DNA of 64,000 nt from Sphagnum compactum (lineage: Eukaryota; Bryophyta; Sphagnopsida; Sphagnales). Shown here piece after piece: positions 50,735 through 62,209 of this stretch. The notes beneath the pieces are model-generated. The model made no database searches, was not told the DNA's origin, and saw only the letters and a list, made by a program, of their open reading frames with translations. Both the position numbers and the translations under genes were made by a program. The DNA lies in NCBI GenBank assembly GCA_965153455.1, contig OZ234494.1, forward strand, positions 17,856,001 to 17,920,000, written 5' to 3'. Each line of letters opens with the position of its first letter. Position 1 is the first letter of the stretch.

Positions 50735-51500
50735 ATCTTTTAAACAAAAATAATTATCATGCACCTGAAGTGCATGAAATAATATTTTTGTTTAAAATGT
50801 GTACATGAGTTTTATGATAATTCAAAATGATTCAACATGAATAATTATCAAGTATCTGAAGTGTTTGACATATTGTTCTTGTTTGACATATTATTCATGA
50901 TTCAATCATGCATAATGTTTTTTAGAACATCATAATTTTGTCAATGTTTCAACATAAATAATAATTGAGACATTAGACATTATTATTTTTCACATGAGCA
51001 CTATAATTGTTTATTTAGGTAGGTACCTTTTTAAACAAAAATAATAATCATGCACCTGAAGTGTATGAAACAATATTTTTGTTTCAATAATACATGATTA
51101 TTATGACAATTTGATTTAGAACAACTTGAATAATTATCAAGTACCTGAAGTGCTTGACATATTGTTCTTGTTTGACATATTATTCATGATTCAATTATGC
51201 ATAATGTTTTTTAGAACATCATAATTTTGTCAATGTTTCAACAAAAATAATTATTGAGACATTAGACATTATTATTTTTCACATGAGCACTATAATTGTT
51301 TATTTAGGTAGGTACCTTTTTAAACAAAAATAATAATCATGCACCTGAAGTGCATGAAACAATATTTTTGTTTCAATAATACATGATTATTTTGACAATT
51401 CGATTTAGAACAACCTGAATAATTGTCAAGTACCTAAAGTGCTAGACATATTGTTCTTGTTGAACATATTATTCGTGGTGCAATTATGCATGATGTTTTT
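50735..51500. repeat. 290-bp tandem repeat, about 2.6 units, hairpin-forming
   Basis: The anchor 'taaacaaaaataat' begins at 50,741, 51,032 and 51,321. Each unit has inverted repeats: AACAAAAATA..AT near its start pairs with ATAATATTTTTGTTT about 40 bp on, around a CACCTGAAGTG core. Confidence 0.85.
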
Positions 51501-54500
51501 TACTTGGCTTGATACCCCCTTCCAAGAACAAGGGCACTTATTTCTATTCAACCCTCAAGGAACACCTTACTTGTTCATTACAAAGTTGGAAACTATGACA
51601 CGATTTTTTTGAAATTTTTTTATCAATTCCTGAAGTGGTTATCATCCATATGAAACTATAGAACAAGTTGTTCAACCAACCAACAATGAGGAACATGCCA
51701 AAAGGTGTTAGGGAGGCACGAAAATGCCAGAAGGCAGCAAAATACGATACATTACATACCACCACGTAACCATGTCTTTTTCTATTTTTTTTCTTTTTCA
51801 ATTTCATGGTTTCAAAACTTGTGGCTTGCTTTATGTTGAACTTATACAAGAAAACCAAAAATTTACAACTTTATATATATATTTTTTGTAGACACAGTGT
51901 AAAATTTGGCCAAAAAAATATTCACTAGTAGGTAAACTAAATAAATAAATAAATATATAAAGTTAAATTTGGTTTATGTCATCCTGCCACTTTTTCAAGT
52001 TCATTATTTGCACTTAATAAAAAATTATGCTGAAACAATTTTCTATAGACCAAATTTTGATCAATTAATTTCATTTTTCCTATATAAAATCATCATATTT
52101 TATATTAGGTTCCAATAGGTAGCCAAAAAACAGAATGATGGCTAATTTTCCTTACTTTCATAGTTTTTTTCACCCAAATTCTACTAAATCATTTTATGGA
52201 TGATTGCCACTTCAGCCAAGGGACATTGGTGCAAAGGACAACCATGATAGTGTGCAAACCTTAAAAGAAATTATTAATACATATTTGGAATGTAAAGGAA
52301 TCTAACAAGCAACAAAAGCCTTTGAAAAAAACTTGGCAAAACTACAAGGAAGCCCCTGAACCATAAGGAAAGGAACCTCACACTTTTTGAAGCATTAAAT
52401 ACATGGTTTCTAGTTCCATTTTAATTTAGATTTAGTGTATAAGCCTTTAGGGGGATACATGAATAATACATTAGAAATCAATTTAAATATTAAAAAACGA
52501 CATATATAGTATACCACCTTCATGTGATGAAATGGTGGTTTTTCATTTACAAGCCTAAAGAACCGGCCAGTTTTTCTTAGTGTATTTTTGGGACCCTCCC
52601 AAGCCCAAATTTGTCAATGTACCCATTTCTTTACAGCCCATTTCTTTACAAAGGCGAAGCGTCTGAAAATAGGCCATAGTGAACCAGCACCCAGCAGCAT
52701 ACCACCCACTCTATGCCTATTATTACTCAGTTGTGGATGAACCTAAACTGAGTTAATATTTCCCATGAGTTAATATTTCCCTAGTTTTTCTGGCACCCTT
52801 TTCCTTCAATGTTCAAAGTAATTAACAACATTGAAGAGAATTCATAAACTCAAGATTGGAAACCATAGACACCAATAATCTTCCTAAGCTTCTAGCATTG
52901 GGCATTCTTACAATAGATGTAGTATGTGAGCACAATGGAATGGCATGACCAATGTTTTTCTTCAAATTGTCATATTGAAAATTTGGTGATTCTTTCAAGA
53001 CATTAACAAAATTAGCTGAATTCACACAAGAATTCTTGGATTGATATTAAAACAGTTAGGTTAATCCATAGCTTCTTTCCCTAACCACAGGGATCTAGTC
53101 TAGAAACTCTGGCTTCTTCCTTTTTGGTGCTCTTATTTTCAAGAATTGACATAGACAAACCAAGGATTTCTAGTCTTTTCATATTTATCTTCATATATTT
53201 CCAATTTCTAACTTACGGTAGGCAAATTCACCCTCTAAAAATTATTGTTTTGTTTTGAAACTTAGTAGTGTGCCATATATATGATGTTATAATTTCCTCG
53301 AAATTTGCTTCAAAATAGCAAAATTGGTTGAAATTAAATTAGAAAGTAACATTGTCCAAAATTTCCTAGATTTTTTTACAAGAAAGGGATAATTCACTCC
53401 CCAAAAACACATTGTTTATGAGGTATATGGCCAAAAAAACAGTGTTTTATGAGGTATATGGGGGTTGATCAATTTGGGGTTTGAAGGGTTTACGGTTTAA
53501 GAGCCAAGTCGTTAGGGTCCAGACTAAGTGTGTAGTTTGTACCAAATGTACTTGCACCTCCGTTATCACCTCAACTTGACAAAATTTTGCCCACGGATAA
53601 CACCTGATTCCAGTGTACTGGATAGTCTTTTAAATAACCCTTTACGAAAATGACGACTACCTATTATGACGAAATCTGTATGGGGATGCGACAAAGAAAA
53701 GACTGTTGCTTGTATCAAGCGTGCTTTCAAGCAATGTCAGAGTAAAGTTGCTAGTTCAGAGGTACCACCAGGATTCAGGGATTGAGCATCTCAAAAGTAA
53801 TCTAGATGTTTGTTGTCGATGTTCTCGTGAGCATCTGGTATATCTCAGAAGGCACAAAATATGTCTGGATTGGTATGGTGTTCATGGTAAACTGAAATGC
53901 AAGCATATCCCAAGATTTGTGAATGATTGAGCAACACGAAGGTCGTTGTTTGTTCAAAAGCTCAACTTCATAGAAGTGAATTTCTAGGTGTGATATAGAG
54001 TTATTCCCCTATTTTTAGATCCTTTTCGACTACCTCCAACTTTTATCTTACAAACTAACAATGTTTCTTTTAGAATGCACGATTGTTCATAGTTCACACA
54101 GTGGGTCAGTAGATTTTAACAACCTAGTTGCTAATGGAGGGACTATGGGGGATTCTGCAGGTATTGAGCAGTGTTGATGCGAGTTTTGGTCTTGGTCACA
54201 ATTCGCAAGGTCCTTACCACGGGCCAAATTCACTATTGACGTTCAAGCTCGAAGAGAAACCTGACAGGCTTGGAAGAAACCCTAAGAGTTATTAATCCTT
54301 GCTAAAGTGAGATGGACACACGAATGGGTGTTGAGATGGAGTTGAAGGTTGTCAAGAAGGATTTGCAATTTGCATCTGCCAATTCAAACACCAAGGTGGT
54401 TGACATGGTGTCCCTTGCACCACCATATGCTCCACCGGCTAAATTCAAGTAAGCATCTATAGTAAGGGCTCTTGTAGAATCCAAATGTTGTATAAAACAA

Positions 54501-56933
54501 AGCCCGTTGCTCGGTGATTTTTATATGGCGAACTTGCATATGGTTGTTGTGGGCTCAATTTAGCTGCATTACGTTACAATGGTTGTTTCTGGGTTTTCCT
54601 AACAAGAGTCCATGCTCCATCAAACATGGAATAACCTGTAGGGGACAATGTAGGAGTAGAAAGTTCCTTTTAGGACTGTTTTTGCTTTTAGTGGTTAGGC
54701 ATCTATTTGGCTGTGGCAGGCATGAATGGTACCAAACAACCAGTTTGGTTGTGGTTTGTATTTTGGCAAAGGCAGCTGAAGAAGAAGATCTGAAAGTTCA
54801 TTTCAATGAACACATTGTATGTTCCAAGTTCTATCTACTCCCAGACCTTGATTTTGTTTCTCAAATAGTTTGGTTGTATGTTAGTTGGGCTTCTAATGAC
54901 TTGTATGTGTTTCCAGATTAACTGCATAATTTTTACAGCAATTTTTTCACCCTGCATTGAACTGTCCAAAAGAATGGCTCCAGGCCTCTGTTATCAGGTC
55001 ATTGTGTGTTTCTGAAGGCCCAGTGATAGATGGGCCAGTGTTAGGGTCTCTTTCCATTAGGCTGCTGTGATCACAGTTACACACAGTGTGCTGTGATCAG
55101 AGCAGCCTAATGGAAAACCACTGACATAGTAGCATCTTGTTTCTTGCTGCAGGGACAATCGGTTTCCATTGGAGAGTTACAAGTGTGGTGAAAATATGTA
55201 GTTAATTAAAGGTCATATAAAATGATGGATGTTGTGATTTAATGTCACTTGCAACAAATGATGGAATGTGTGTTGGCAGCTAGGCCTGGTCATTAATCTC
55301 AGGGAGCCATTGCCGTGCGTGCTACAACTCCCCTTGTTTGGCAAGGTGACTAATTATAACTATGCCATTTGTGTTACAATAGAAGGATAAGCCATTTGTG
55401 TTACAGTAGAAGGATAAGCACATTGCTAATGTGCCTAGGCTGCTCACTAGGTTAATTCCCACACCTTGACTGTGCAGGTGATCCCTGCAGAGTAAATATG
55501 CCTGCTTGAAAACCAAGTTGGAGATCAAACTTGTCAAGGCTACGAACATTCATTGGATGCAACTTGGGTGCAACACAAAATGCAGGACCGACTGGGACAA
55601 GTTAGAGGCAATTGTTAAAGAAGAGGTGGGTGTTTTTCAGTCTTGATATTTTGTGACAAATATGCCATATGGGTAAAACTATATGCACATTTTGCCTTTA
55701 GTAGTAGACCTGTGATCTAACTTGGGCTGGTCTTGATAGGTAAACCACCCACCACCTATACAATACACTACAATCCTAAACAAAGGTAGTGAAAATTGGG
55801 CAGAAAAGTACAACGCATTAGAGGCCCGAATATGTGAGCTTGAGGAGAAGATGAATGCAATGACCTTGGAGCTGAAAGAGGTATGCCAAACTATACTATC
55901 GAGTTCATCAGTTCCCTTGCCTACACAACCCAGCCGCCTTGGTGCAAATCCAAAGACAATTGCAGAGGTTGCAAGGTGGTTTTTCCCATCATGGGAACCA
56001 CTTGAACCATGATTTTTTTAACTCCCTAATTTTTGATACAAAGCTGCTTGACGAGTGTCCATATTAAACCTGTATGGACCCTAGAATTTTCTGTGATATT
56101 GGTCGTTGAAGGAGCTAAACCGATTGAAGTCAAATGTACCAAGATTGTCACCTTAGTGGCACTGCAGATTTGTGAAACCTTTTTGGACATCTCAGCTTGC
56201 AACATACAAGGCAGCTATTCCTTAGAGCAGCGCAGTCTAAAAGGATCTGAGTCCCTAGCTTGGGTGTCTATATCTTGTGGGCAGAATAGGACATTTTTCC
56301 TTTGAGCTTCATTCTCCTTCTAGGCTGTAAAAGCTCCTACCATTGTGGCTGTAGGGTAGAAGTAGTGAGTAAGGAGTGATTTCCGTTCATGATCTCATAC
56401 TTTGTGAGTAGCACCCAAAAGGTAATCACTGGACTCATCTTGTAATAGTGAATCATTCTTATGGAGTTTTCTTCAAATCTCAGAAATATGGGTCAGGTGT
56501 GATGCCTTGTGACTTGATAGGATATTGCAAGTGATGCTAATGATAAAACTTTGTTGGCTTTAGTGGAATCATCCAGTTACCCATTTGATACTGTAAGCAA
56601 AGGGGCTCAGTGGGTAATTCATGGCCATGTACAGTGGGAGATCAACAGATGCTACCAAAGTGGCTACGTTTAGAAAGACCCTGGCTGCTTCTGCTATCGA
56701 CATTGGTGTGTTCTGTATGTGTACTATGGCATTTTTGGTGGGTGCAACAAAGTTGGTGATCTTCACGACTTGTCCAAGGTCTAGAGATGAGATTGGTTCT
56801 GGCCTTTGGACAGAAAAAAAGGGTTCAGGTTTTTTGTCAAATCAGGAGTCACCTGCTTTGTTTCAAACATCTTTAATTTGTTCATATTGTTCGCTGCTTG
56901 TCTTTGTTTTCTTTGTTCTAGTTTTCTTTGCAG
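51501..56933. other. mostly unrecognised DNA in the CACTA middle block
   Basis: No exon is firmly supported. There is a 26-bp near-perfect hairpin at 55,051-55,116. A coiled-coil-like open piece (about 55,800-55,880, ALEARICELEEKMNAMTLEL) and a possible decayed thioesterase exon (about 56,690-56,800, with NK..DL..LSKV…RDEIGS-like pieces) are too weak to call. Confidence 0.35.
55051..55116. repeat. 26-bp near-perfect inverted repeat
   Basis: The arms 55,051-55,076 and 55,091-55,116 match at 25 of 26 positions (ATTAGGCTGCTGTGATCACA type) around a 14-nt loop. Confidence 0.9.
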
Positions 56934-57421
56934 CCAAAACGTGGTGATTTGGACATGAATAAGCATGTCAACAATGTGAAATATGTTGGATGGGTGATGG
57001 AGGTAAGCTTCTCTTAGCCTGTTTTCTCAGAAGTCAAATAAAAGATACCTATTTCTTTTACTGATTACTTACATACATACCTCAGTTTGTGATGACCGAT
57101 GGTGTGTGACAGCTCCTTTTGAGAGCACTTGGCTTCAAGAGTAATTATGCTTTTCTACCTGATGTTTGGGAGATTTGGTGTTATTTTCTGTTATCTAAGT
57201 GCCATGCTTATGCAGGATACTTGTTTCATTGTTTGGTTGGTCAATAGGAAATGTGGACACAAGGCTAATTCAGAATGTGGCTTTGGCTGCAGAGTGTTCC
57301 AGTTGCAGTTTTTGAAAACTATGAACTTTCAAGCATGACACTCAAGTACAGAAGAGAGTGCAGCCAATCTGATGCTTTACAGTCAATGTGCAGTCCTACA
57401 TCCTGTACTGCAAAGCTATAG
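56934..57421 (+). pseudogene. acyl-ACP thioesterase 3' exons (FatA/FatB type), fragment
   Basis: Acyl-ACP thioesterases release fatty acids from ACP in the plastid. Two exons, 56934-57002 and 57293-57421, have clean 'tttgcag' / GTAAGC and 'ggctgcag' borders and join in frame. The first reads PKRGDLDMNKHVNNVKYVGW with the catalytic-region N.HVNN motif. The second reads VFENYELSSMTLKYRRECSQ and then stops at 57,419-57,421, far short of the usual C-terminus (about 60-80 more residues). I could not find the upstream hotdog domain or transit-peptide exons in the 4 kb to the left. It is a gene fragment carried in the CACTA middle block. FatA versus FatB cannot be settled. Confidence 0.72.
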
Positions 57422-57771
57422 AAGGAAGCTGAAGTAGAGGTGAATGGAGCAGGTTGTTCATACACAGCTGGATTTCAAACATCAATTCCAGATGTTGCCA
57501 AGTGTGTACCTCCACACTTATAGTTTACACATTTGTTGCGGTTGCAAGTTGATGGTGCAGAAATCCTCCAGGGTAAAACACAGTGGAGATTAAAGAAGTC
57601 TAAACACTTGCATTGAAACTGGGTGCTTTTTGTAGGGTAGAGAAGAATATTGTAGAACACTTAAGTCTGTCATGATATGTTATGATAGGTGTGTTATGGA
57701 AGGGAAGGTAGGGGATCTAGTAACATTATCTGAGAGTTGTGCAATTCAACATTTCACAGAGCCACCTCCTC

Positions 57772-57952
57772 GATACCCAAGGGTTGCAAACCCTTTTACA
57801 TTATAAATTTTGAAATTTTAATATAGATATATTTTTTTGCCTTCCAAAGTGACTCCAAATGAATATAAACCATGCTTCCAAAATAAGAATACAGTGCCAT
57901 GCTCTTGCGATACACAATGGATCTCAAAACCATTTGCGAATCATAATTCTTC
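57772..57952. repeat. 181-bp direct duplication, right copy
   Basis: Counterpart of 38,447-38,627. Here the sequence continues uninterrupted into TCGCAA-rich CACTA subterminal DNA, so this copy represents the original, uninserted element sequence. Confidence 0.9.
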
Positions 57953-58060
57953 GCAACACTACAAAAGCCAAAAGACCAAATATACCATGTCACAGACATC
58001 GCTACATTCTTATGGGTAAAATCATTCCAGAATAGGTTTGCGAAATCATAGATTTCGCAA

Positions 58061-58900
58061 ACTTTTAGCGGCATTTTGAGAATCCCAAAATGTTTGCGTT
58101 AGATCTTACATCGGAAACAGATAGACTTTTGAGTCGATTCGCTAAGTCGTTGCAGTGATGGGTTTGTTGCAAATAGTTTCCGATGTAATGTTAATTGCAA
58201 ACTTTTAGCGGCATTTTGAGAATCTCGAAATGTTTGCGTTAGATCTTATATCGGAAACCGATAGACTTTTGAGTCGATTCGCTGAGTCGTTGCAGTGATG
58301 GGTTTGTTGCAAATAGTTTCCGATGTAATGTTAATCGCAAACTTTTAGCGGCATTTTGAGAATCCCGAAATGTTTGCGTCAGATCTTATATCGAAAACCG
58401 ATAGACTTTTGAGTTGATTCGCTAAGTCGTTGCGGTGATGGGTTTGTTGCAAATAGTTTCCGATGTAATGTTAATCGTAAACTTTTAGCGGCATTTTGAA
58501 AATCCCGAAATGTTTGCGTGAGATCTTACATCGGAAACAGATAGACTTTTGAGTCGATTCACTAAGTCGTTGCGGTGATGGGTTTGTTGCAAATAGTTTC
58601 CGATGTAATGTTAATCGCAAACTTTTAGCGGCATTTTGAGAATCCTGAAATGTTTGCGTCAGATCTTGTATCGGAAACCAATAGACTTTTGAGTCGATTC
58701 GCTAAGTCGTTGCGGTGATGGGTTTGTTGCAAATAGTTTCCGATGTAATGTTAATCGCAAACTTTTAGCGGCATTTTGAGAATCCCGAAATGTTTACGTC
58801 AGATCTTATATCGGAAACTGATAGACTTTTGAATCAATTCGCTAAGTCGTTGCGGTGATGGGTTTGTTGCAAATAGTTTCTGATGTAGTGTTAATTGCAA
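58061..58900. repeat. six exact-period 140-bp tandem repeats at the CACTA right end
   Basis: The anchor 'acttttagcggcattttgag' begins at 58,061, 58,201, 58,341, 58,481, 58,621 and 58,761, with no length variation. Each unit contains TCGCAAAC/GTTTGCGT-type motifs and CATCGGAAAC/TTTCCGATGT in opposite directions. It sits directly inside the right terminus, where TNPA-binding repeats occur in CACTA elements. Confidence 0.95.
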
Positions 58901-59120
58901 ACAATGTATAGAAGCAGTTATAATCGGAAAAGTTTTGCGATTTTATCAAGTTCGGGAGTTGTGAAGGACTTGCGATGGTACGGGTGCGAATGTTATGGTA
59001 TCGCAAAAGGTTAAGAGTTTGCGAGGAATTATGGTTTGCAACAGCGGGCTTTTGGAAATTTCTTTCTTTGTTGTTTGCGATGATATTTGGATCGCAAAAT
59101 AGCCCCCTGTTGTTGTAGTG

Positions 59121-59123
59121 GGT
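59121..59123. repeat. target-site duplication, right copy (GGT)
   Basis: Matches GGT at 30,432-30,434. The Helitron Rep frame resumes exactly when one copy and the element are removed. Confidence 0.88.
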
Positions 59124-60790
59124 TGTTGTCCGAGCAGCAATGCTCTCTTAATTTCAAGCCATTGGGGATTGCAAGTGAATGTAACAAACGCATCCGGGCT
59201 GCCGGCCCATTTGCAAATTGCCATGGCATCTTGATAATTCTAAACCATGTGACGTGGACCTACTGTGAAAAAAGATGGCAAAATGATCCTCTATCCGATG
59301 GCAGTAGCGTTATTATCACCTGCAGCAATGGCATCCTGAAGGCCTTGATAAAGATCCGCGCGAAGTTTTTTTTAATTCAGGCGCAGATACTTCAAACGAT
59401 TTTGTTCAATAGCCGCATAAGCATCCACAATGTATTGATGCCGCAATCAGTCACCCCGAAGCAACGCAATGCCATCAGTGTCTCGATGTTGAAGTCGATA
59501 ACCATAAAATTCCGCCATTGTCACATTGCAATGTTTTCTTTGAAGCTCAGATTCTTCCACATGGTCGTCATCCAAATCTGCATCAGCAACAACACCATTG
59601 AGCAAAATATTCGGATGCCATCCATCCTCACCGTAAGGAAATAACAACGGATAATGTAGAGCCATGTATCCCACATGTAGTTCGGAAATGCGCTGAAACG
59701 AGCCAGCTTGCTGAGTAAGGACAACGTCATGTCTGTCTACAGCCTTAAAACCATCTCCTACCATCAATGCAGCGACTTCATTGGCCGTCGGCACAATATA
59801 TCGACGGGCATCTTTTGTTCAAAAGGCAATAAGACGCAATTTCAAATCCATGGGAGCATATTCTGTTGCCATCATATCCCTTGCCACTTTGAACACTTCC
59901 ACATAGGGATTGATATTGTACATCATGGTCAACAACCGATCCAACGTCGTTGGATCAAGCGATGGCATAACGGCATGGCGATTTTGATGTTTGCATTTCG
60001 TATCATGAATGTACAGCTGTGTAAACTGTGGACGTTGTCCTTCGACAAGACATAAGGATCCAATTTTGTGATAAAGCTCACCTTGAATGCGAAGGGAGTA
60101 TGGTCCAGGGCCTCTTGTTACCGACTCGTCAACTTTGGCACCGAGCGAAGTGAATGCCAACACCGAATTGTACATGCGAATTTGATCTCGAAATTTGAAG
60201 GCACTGCTCTCTTTGCTGGTTAAAAGAACTTCCAGCTCTTGCGGTGTTGCAAGAAGACTCGGCAACAGAACTTTGCCATTCTCGCAACACAGAGAAAATT
60301 GTGGCTTGTTGTAGCTTGACTTTGCCAATCGTTCTTTGATCCACATTTTCGCATTGCAGAATCCACATATTGTGTCCATTTCTCCACAATCCCATCGTCC
60401 CGGGGCTGACGCATCTTCGTCTCCAAACAATTGCAATGCGTCATTGCCAAGAGAAGGTTGTGCACGTGCTGCCGCTTGTTGTACGGTTCACCGTTCTCGA
60501 CATAGACAATTACTTCGCTGTTGCAACGTTTCAGATGGCCCGGCCGGCTTTGTACGTTGCCTGGCACGTCGTTCTCTCTGTAGGCGATTACGACGTTCAT
60601 GTGCACATTCTGATGTGTCTTCATTGAATTCTGCTGGAACATTAATATGTGGAACATGATTTTCCAAAGAGCTAGTTTGCTCGTCATTCTGCTGAGCTTC
60701 CAGTTGCTGTCGAAGGGCCGCCAAAACAGCCAAAGCACTACCATGTTGCGCAATGAGTGCACACATACGTTCTTGTATGTCTTCGGGCAT
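59124..60790 (-). pseudogene. Helitron Rep-helicase, N-terminal part, decayed
   Basis: N-terminal third of the Helitron 1 protein. Pieces in order are 60,790-60,488 (MPEDIQERMCAL…, Arg-rich RRNRLQRERRARQR), 60,436-59,819, 59,794-59,447 and 59,224-59,124. Helitron_like_N signatures include WDCGEMDTICGFCNAKMW, FKFRDQIRMYNSVLAFTSLG, GPYSLRIQGELYHKIGSL, LYIHD, MNI-type YNINPYVEVFKVARD, ISELHVGYMALHYPLLFPYG, HRDTDGIALLRG and GSPDAFVTFTCNPQWLEIKR. Frameshifts between pieces and stops in 59,250-59,440 show decay. The last codon before the CACTA is split: …GQQ-P continues as QDRLDLVTQVF at 30,434. Confidence 0.88.
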
Positions 60791-61319
60791 TATGGAGAAT
60801 ATATGTTAAATTTGTTGCTGATATTGATATCAAAATCTTGGAGGGGGGTCTCTCCTACACTCTTGTCTGCTGGTGCCGTGTGTGTATCTATACCTTTTTT
60901 GGTGTATTTGTTGCCCTACCTGTTAGTTAGACTGCTTGTTTTATTTTGCTTCAAACCCACCCTGTTAGCATCAGTCTCCCCCTTGTTTACACAAAACACT
61001 CCTAGTGGTGTGACCATAGAAAGTGGGTCAAACTAATCCAAATATATCTCCACGGACAGCCTCATCCTGGCCCACATCAATAACACAAAAACACTGTCAA
61101 CTTTTTAGTGTCAGTCTAAGCCGGCCCTTTTATTTATTGAGGAAATTTCGCAGAAAAGGGAAAGTAATAATTGAAAAATTGAAAAAGAAATGATTTTGAG
61201 GGGAAAAATAGTTAATGGTAATACTGTTTAAAAATTTGGATCACCTAAGGTATTAATCTGTTTGAAAAATTTAGGTTTATGAGTTAACAATTTCATTGGC
61301 AAAGTAGTACCCTTGGTTA
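60791..61319. other. Helitron 1 region upstream of the Rep ORF
   Basis: Non-coding DNA between the Rep start and the T-rich 5' region. It probably contains the Rep promoter, but no motif can be assigned. Confidence 0.4.
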
Positions 61320-62009
61320 TCTTTTTCACTTTTGTATTTTTGTTTATTTGGATGCAAGTTTGAAGTGTGGAGAAAGAAGACACACCTCATTCTTTTTCAA
61401 GTAGGGTTTTTCTCCATTATTATAAGTTTTATTTTTTCTTATTTCTACTCTTTATTTGGTTTCTTCTTTTTTGTAATTTTTTTCCTTTTAAAATGATTTT
61501 ACTATATTTCCCTTTCCTTGTTTCATTTTTTTTTATATAGTTTTATAGTTTTTACTTTTTTTTGTTTATGTTTGTTTCATGTTTTATTTTTTTCTGTTTT
61601 AATTTTGTCTATCTTCATTTTTTTCCTATTTTTATGCGTTCATTTATTTATTTAGTTTCTATTTTCTTTTCCAAAAAAATTCTAGTTTTTCTAATATGTT
61701 TTATAATAAAATAATTATATAAAAAAATTATTTTTCTTTGATTGGATGCAAGTTTGAAGTTTGGAAAAAGAAGACAAACCTTTTTTTTTTCCAAGTACGG
61801 TTTTTTTTCTCTTTCTTTTGCTCTCTGTTTTGTTTCTTATTTTTTGTCATCTATTTTTTATTTTTCTTTTCAAATTACTTTACTGTATTTTCCCTTTTTG
61901 TTTCATGTTTAAGTGTTTACAAAAAGTTTCTAATTGTTAAAGTGTTTTTCTGTTTTTTTTCTGTTTTTAAAAAATATATTTGTCCTGTTTGGATGGATGA
62001 CGGGACGGA
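61320..62009. repeat. T-rich Helitron 5' region shared with Helitron 2
   Basis: Strongly T-rich on plus. It matches about 39,870-40,559 with small indels and ends at the Helitron 5' boundary. Two internal copies of 'ggatgcaagtttgaagtttgg' (61,340 and 61,745) form a direct repeat. Confidence 0.85.
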
Positions 62010-62209
62010 TGAAGGGATGGATGACGGACGAACGGATGGATGGAAATAAACCCAGAAATGACCTGCAAAATCACTTACGAAACCTGCAGCAGACTGTTCC
62101 ACCATCATCTTATGAGCTTGCAGCTTGTTATTCTTGTTACTGCTGTTGTTGTTGTGGTTGTGGTTGTGGTGGTGGTTGTCATTGTTGCTATAGGTCGATA
62201 GCTTCAGCA

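Larger units (their letters stand above)
30435..59120. mobile_element. giant CACTA (En/Spm) element, 28.7 kb
   Basis: A class II CACTA transposon inserted in the Rep ORF of Helitron 1. The left end begins CACTACTACATATTATGC and the right end, read inward on the minus strand, begins CACTACAACAACAGGGGG. The first ten bases match at nine positions. GGT flanks both sides. Subterminal DNA at both ends is full of TCGCAA/TTGCGA motifs. It encodes a tnp2-type transposase (31,185-34,657), a zinc-finger/SET ORF (34,861-36,196) and a divergent TNPA-like gene (36,667-38,431). The core without the middle block 38,628-57,952 would be about 9.4 kb, normal for the group. The 19-kb middle block contains other transposons, a satellite and host gene fragments. 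Confidence 0.88.
27373..62009 (-). mobile_element. Helitron 1, autonomous family, split by a nested CACTA
   Basis: A rolling-circle (Helitron) transposon read on the minus strand. Its 3' end is CTAG at 27,376-27,373, preceded by a 7-bp-stem hairpin at 27,384-27,402 (loop CTAAT on plus). Its 5' end is TCCGTCCCG, reading leftward from 62,009. The flanking bases are A (27,372) and T (62,010) on the plus strand, as expected for insertion into an AT dinucleotide. It encodes a Rep-helicase (two blocks, 59,124-60,790 and 27,451-30,434) and has a T-rich 5' region (about 61,320-62,009). Removing the nested CACTA and one copy of its target duplication leaves a 5,948-bp element, a usual size for an autonomous Helitron. 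The 5' boundary is backed by the sibling copy at 39,713-40,559, whose homology stops at the same base. Confidence 0.85.

Noticed and set aside
55800-55990. Coiled-coil-like piece and 'VARWFFPSWEPLEP' as a gene
   Set aside because: Short, no splice support on both sides, and no family recognised.
58061-58900. CRISPR-like spacing of repeats
   Set aside because: Whole 140-bp units are repeated with no unique spacers, in a plant transposon end.
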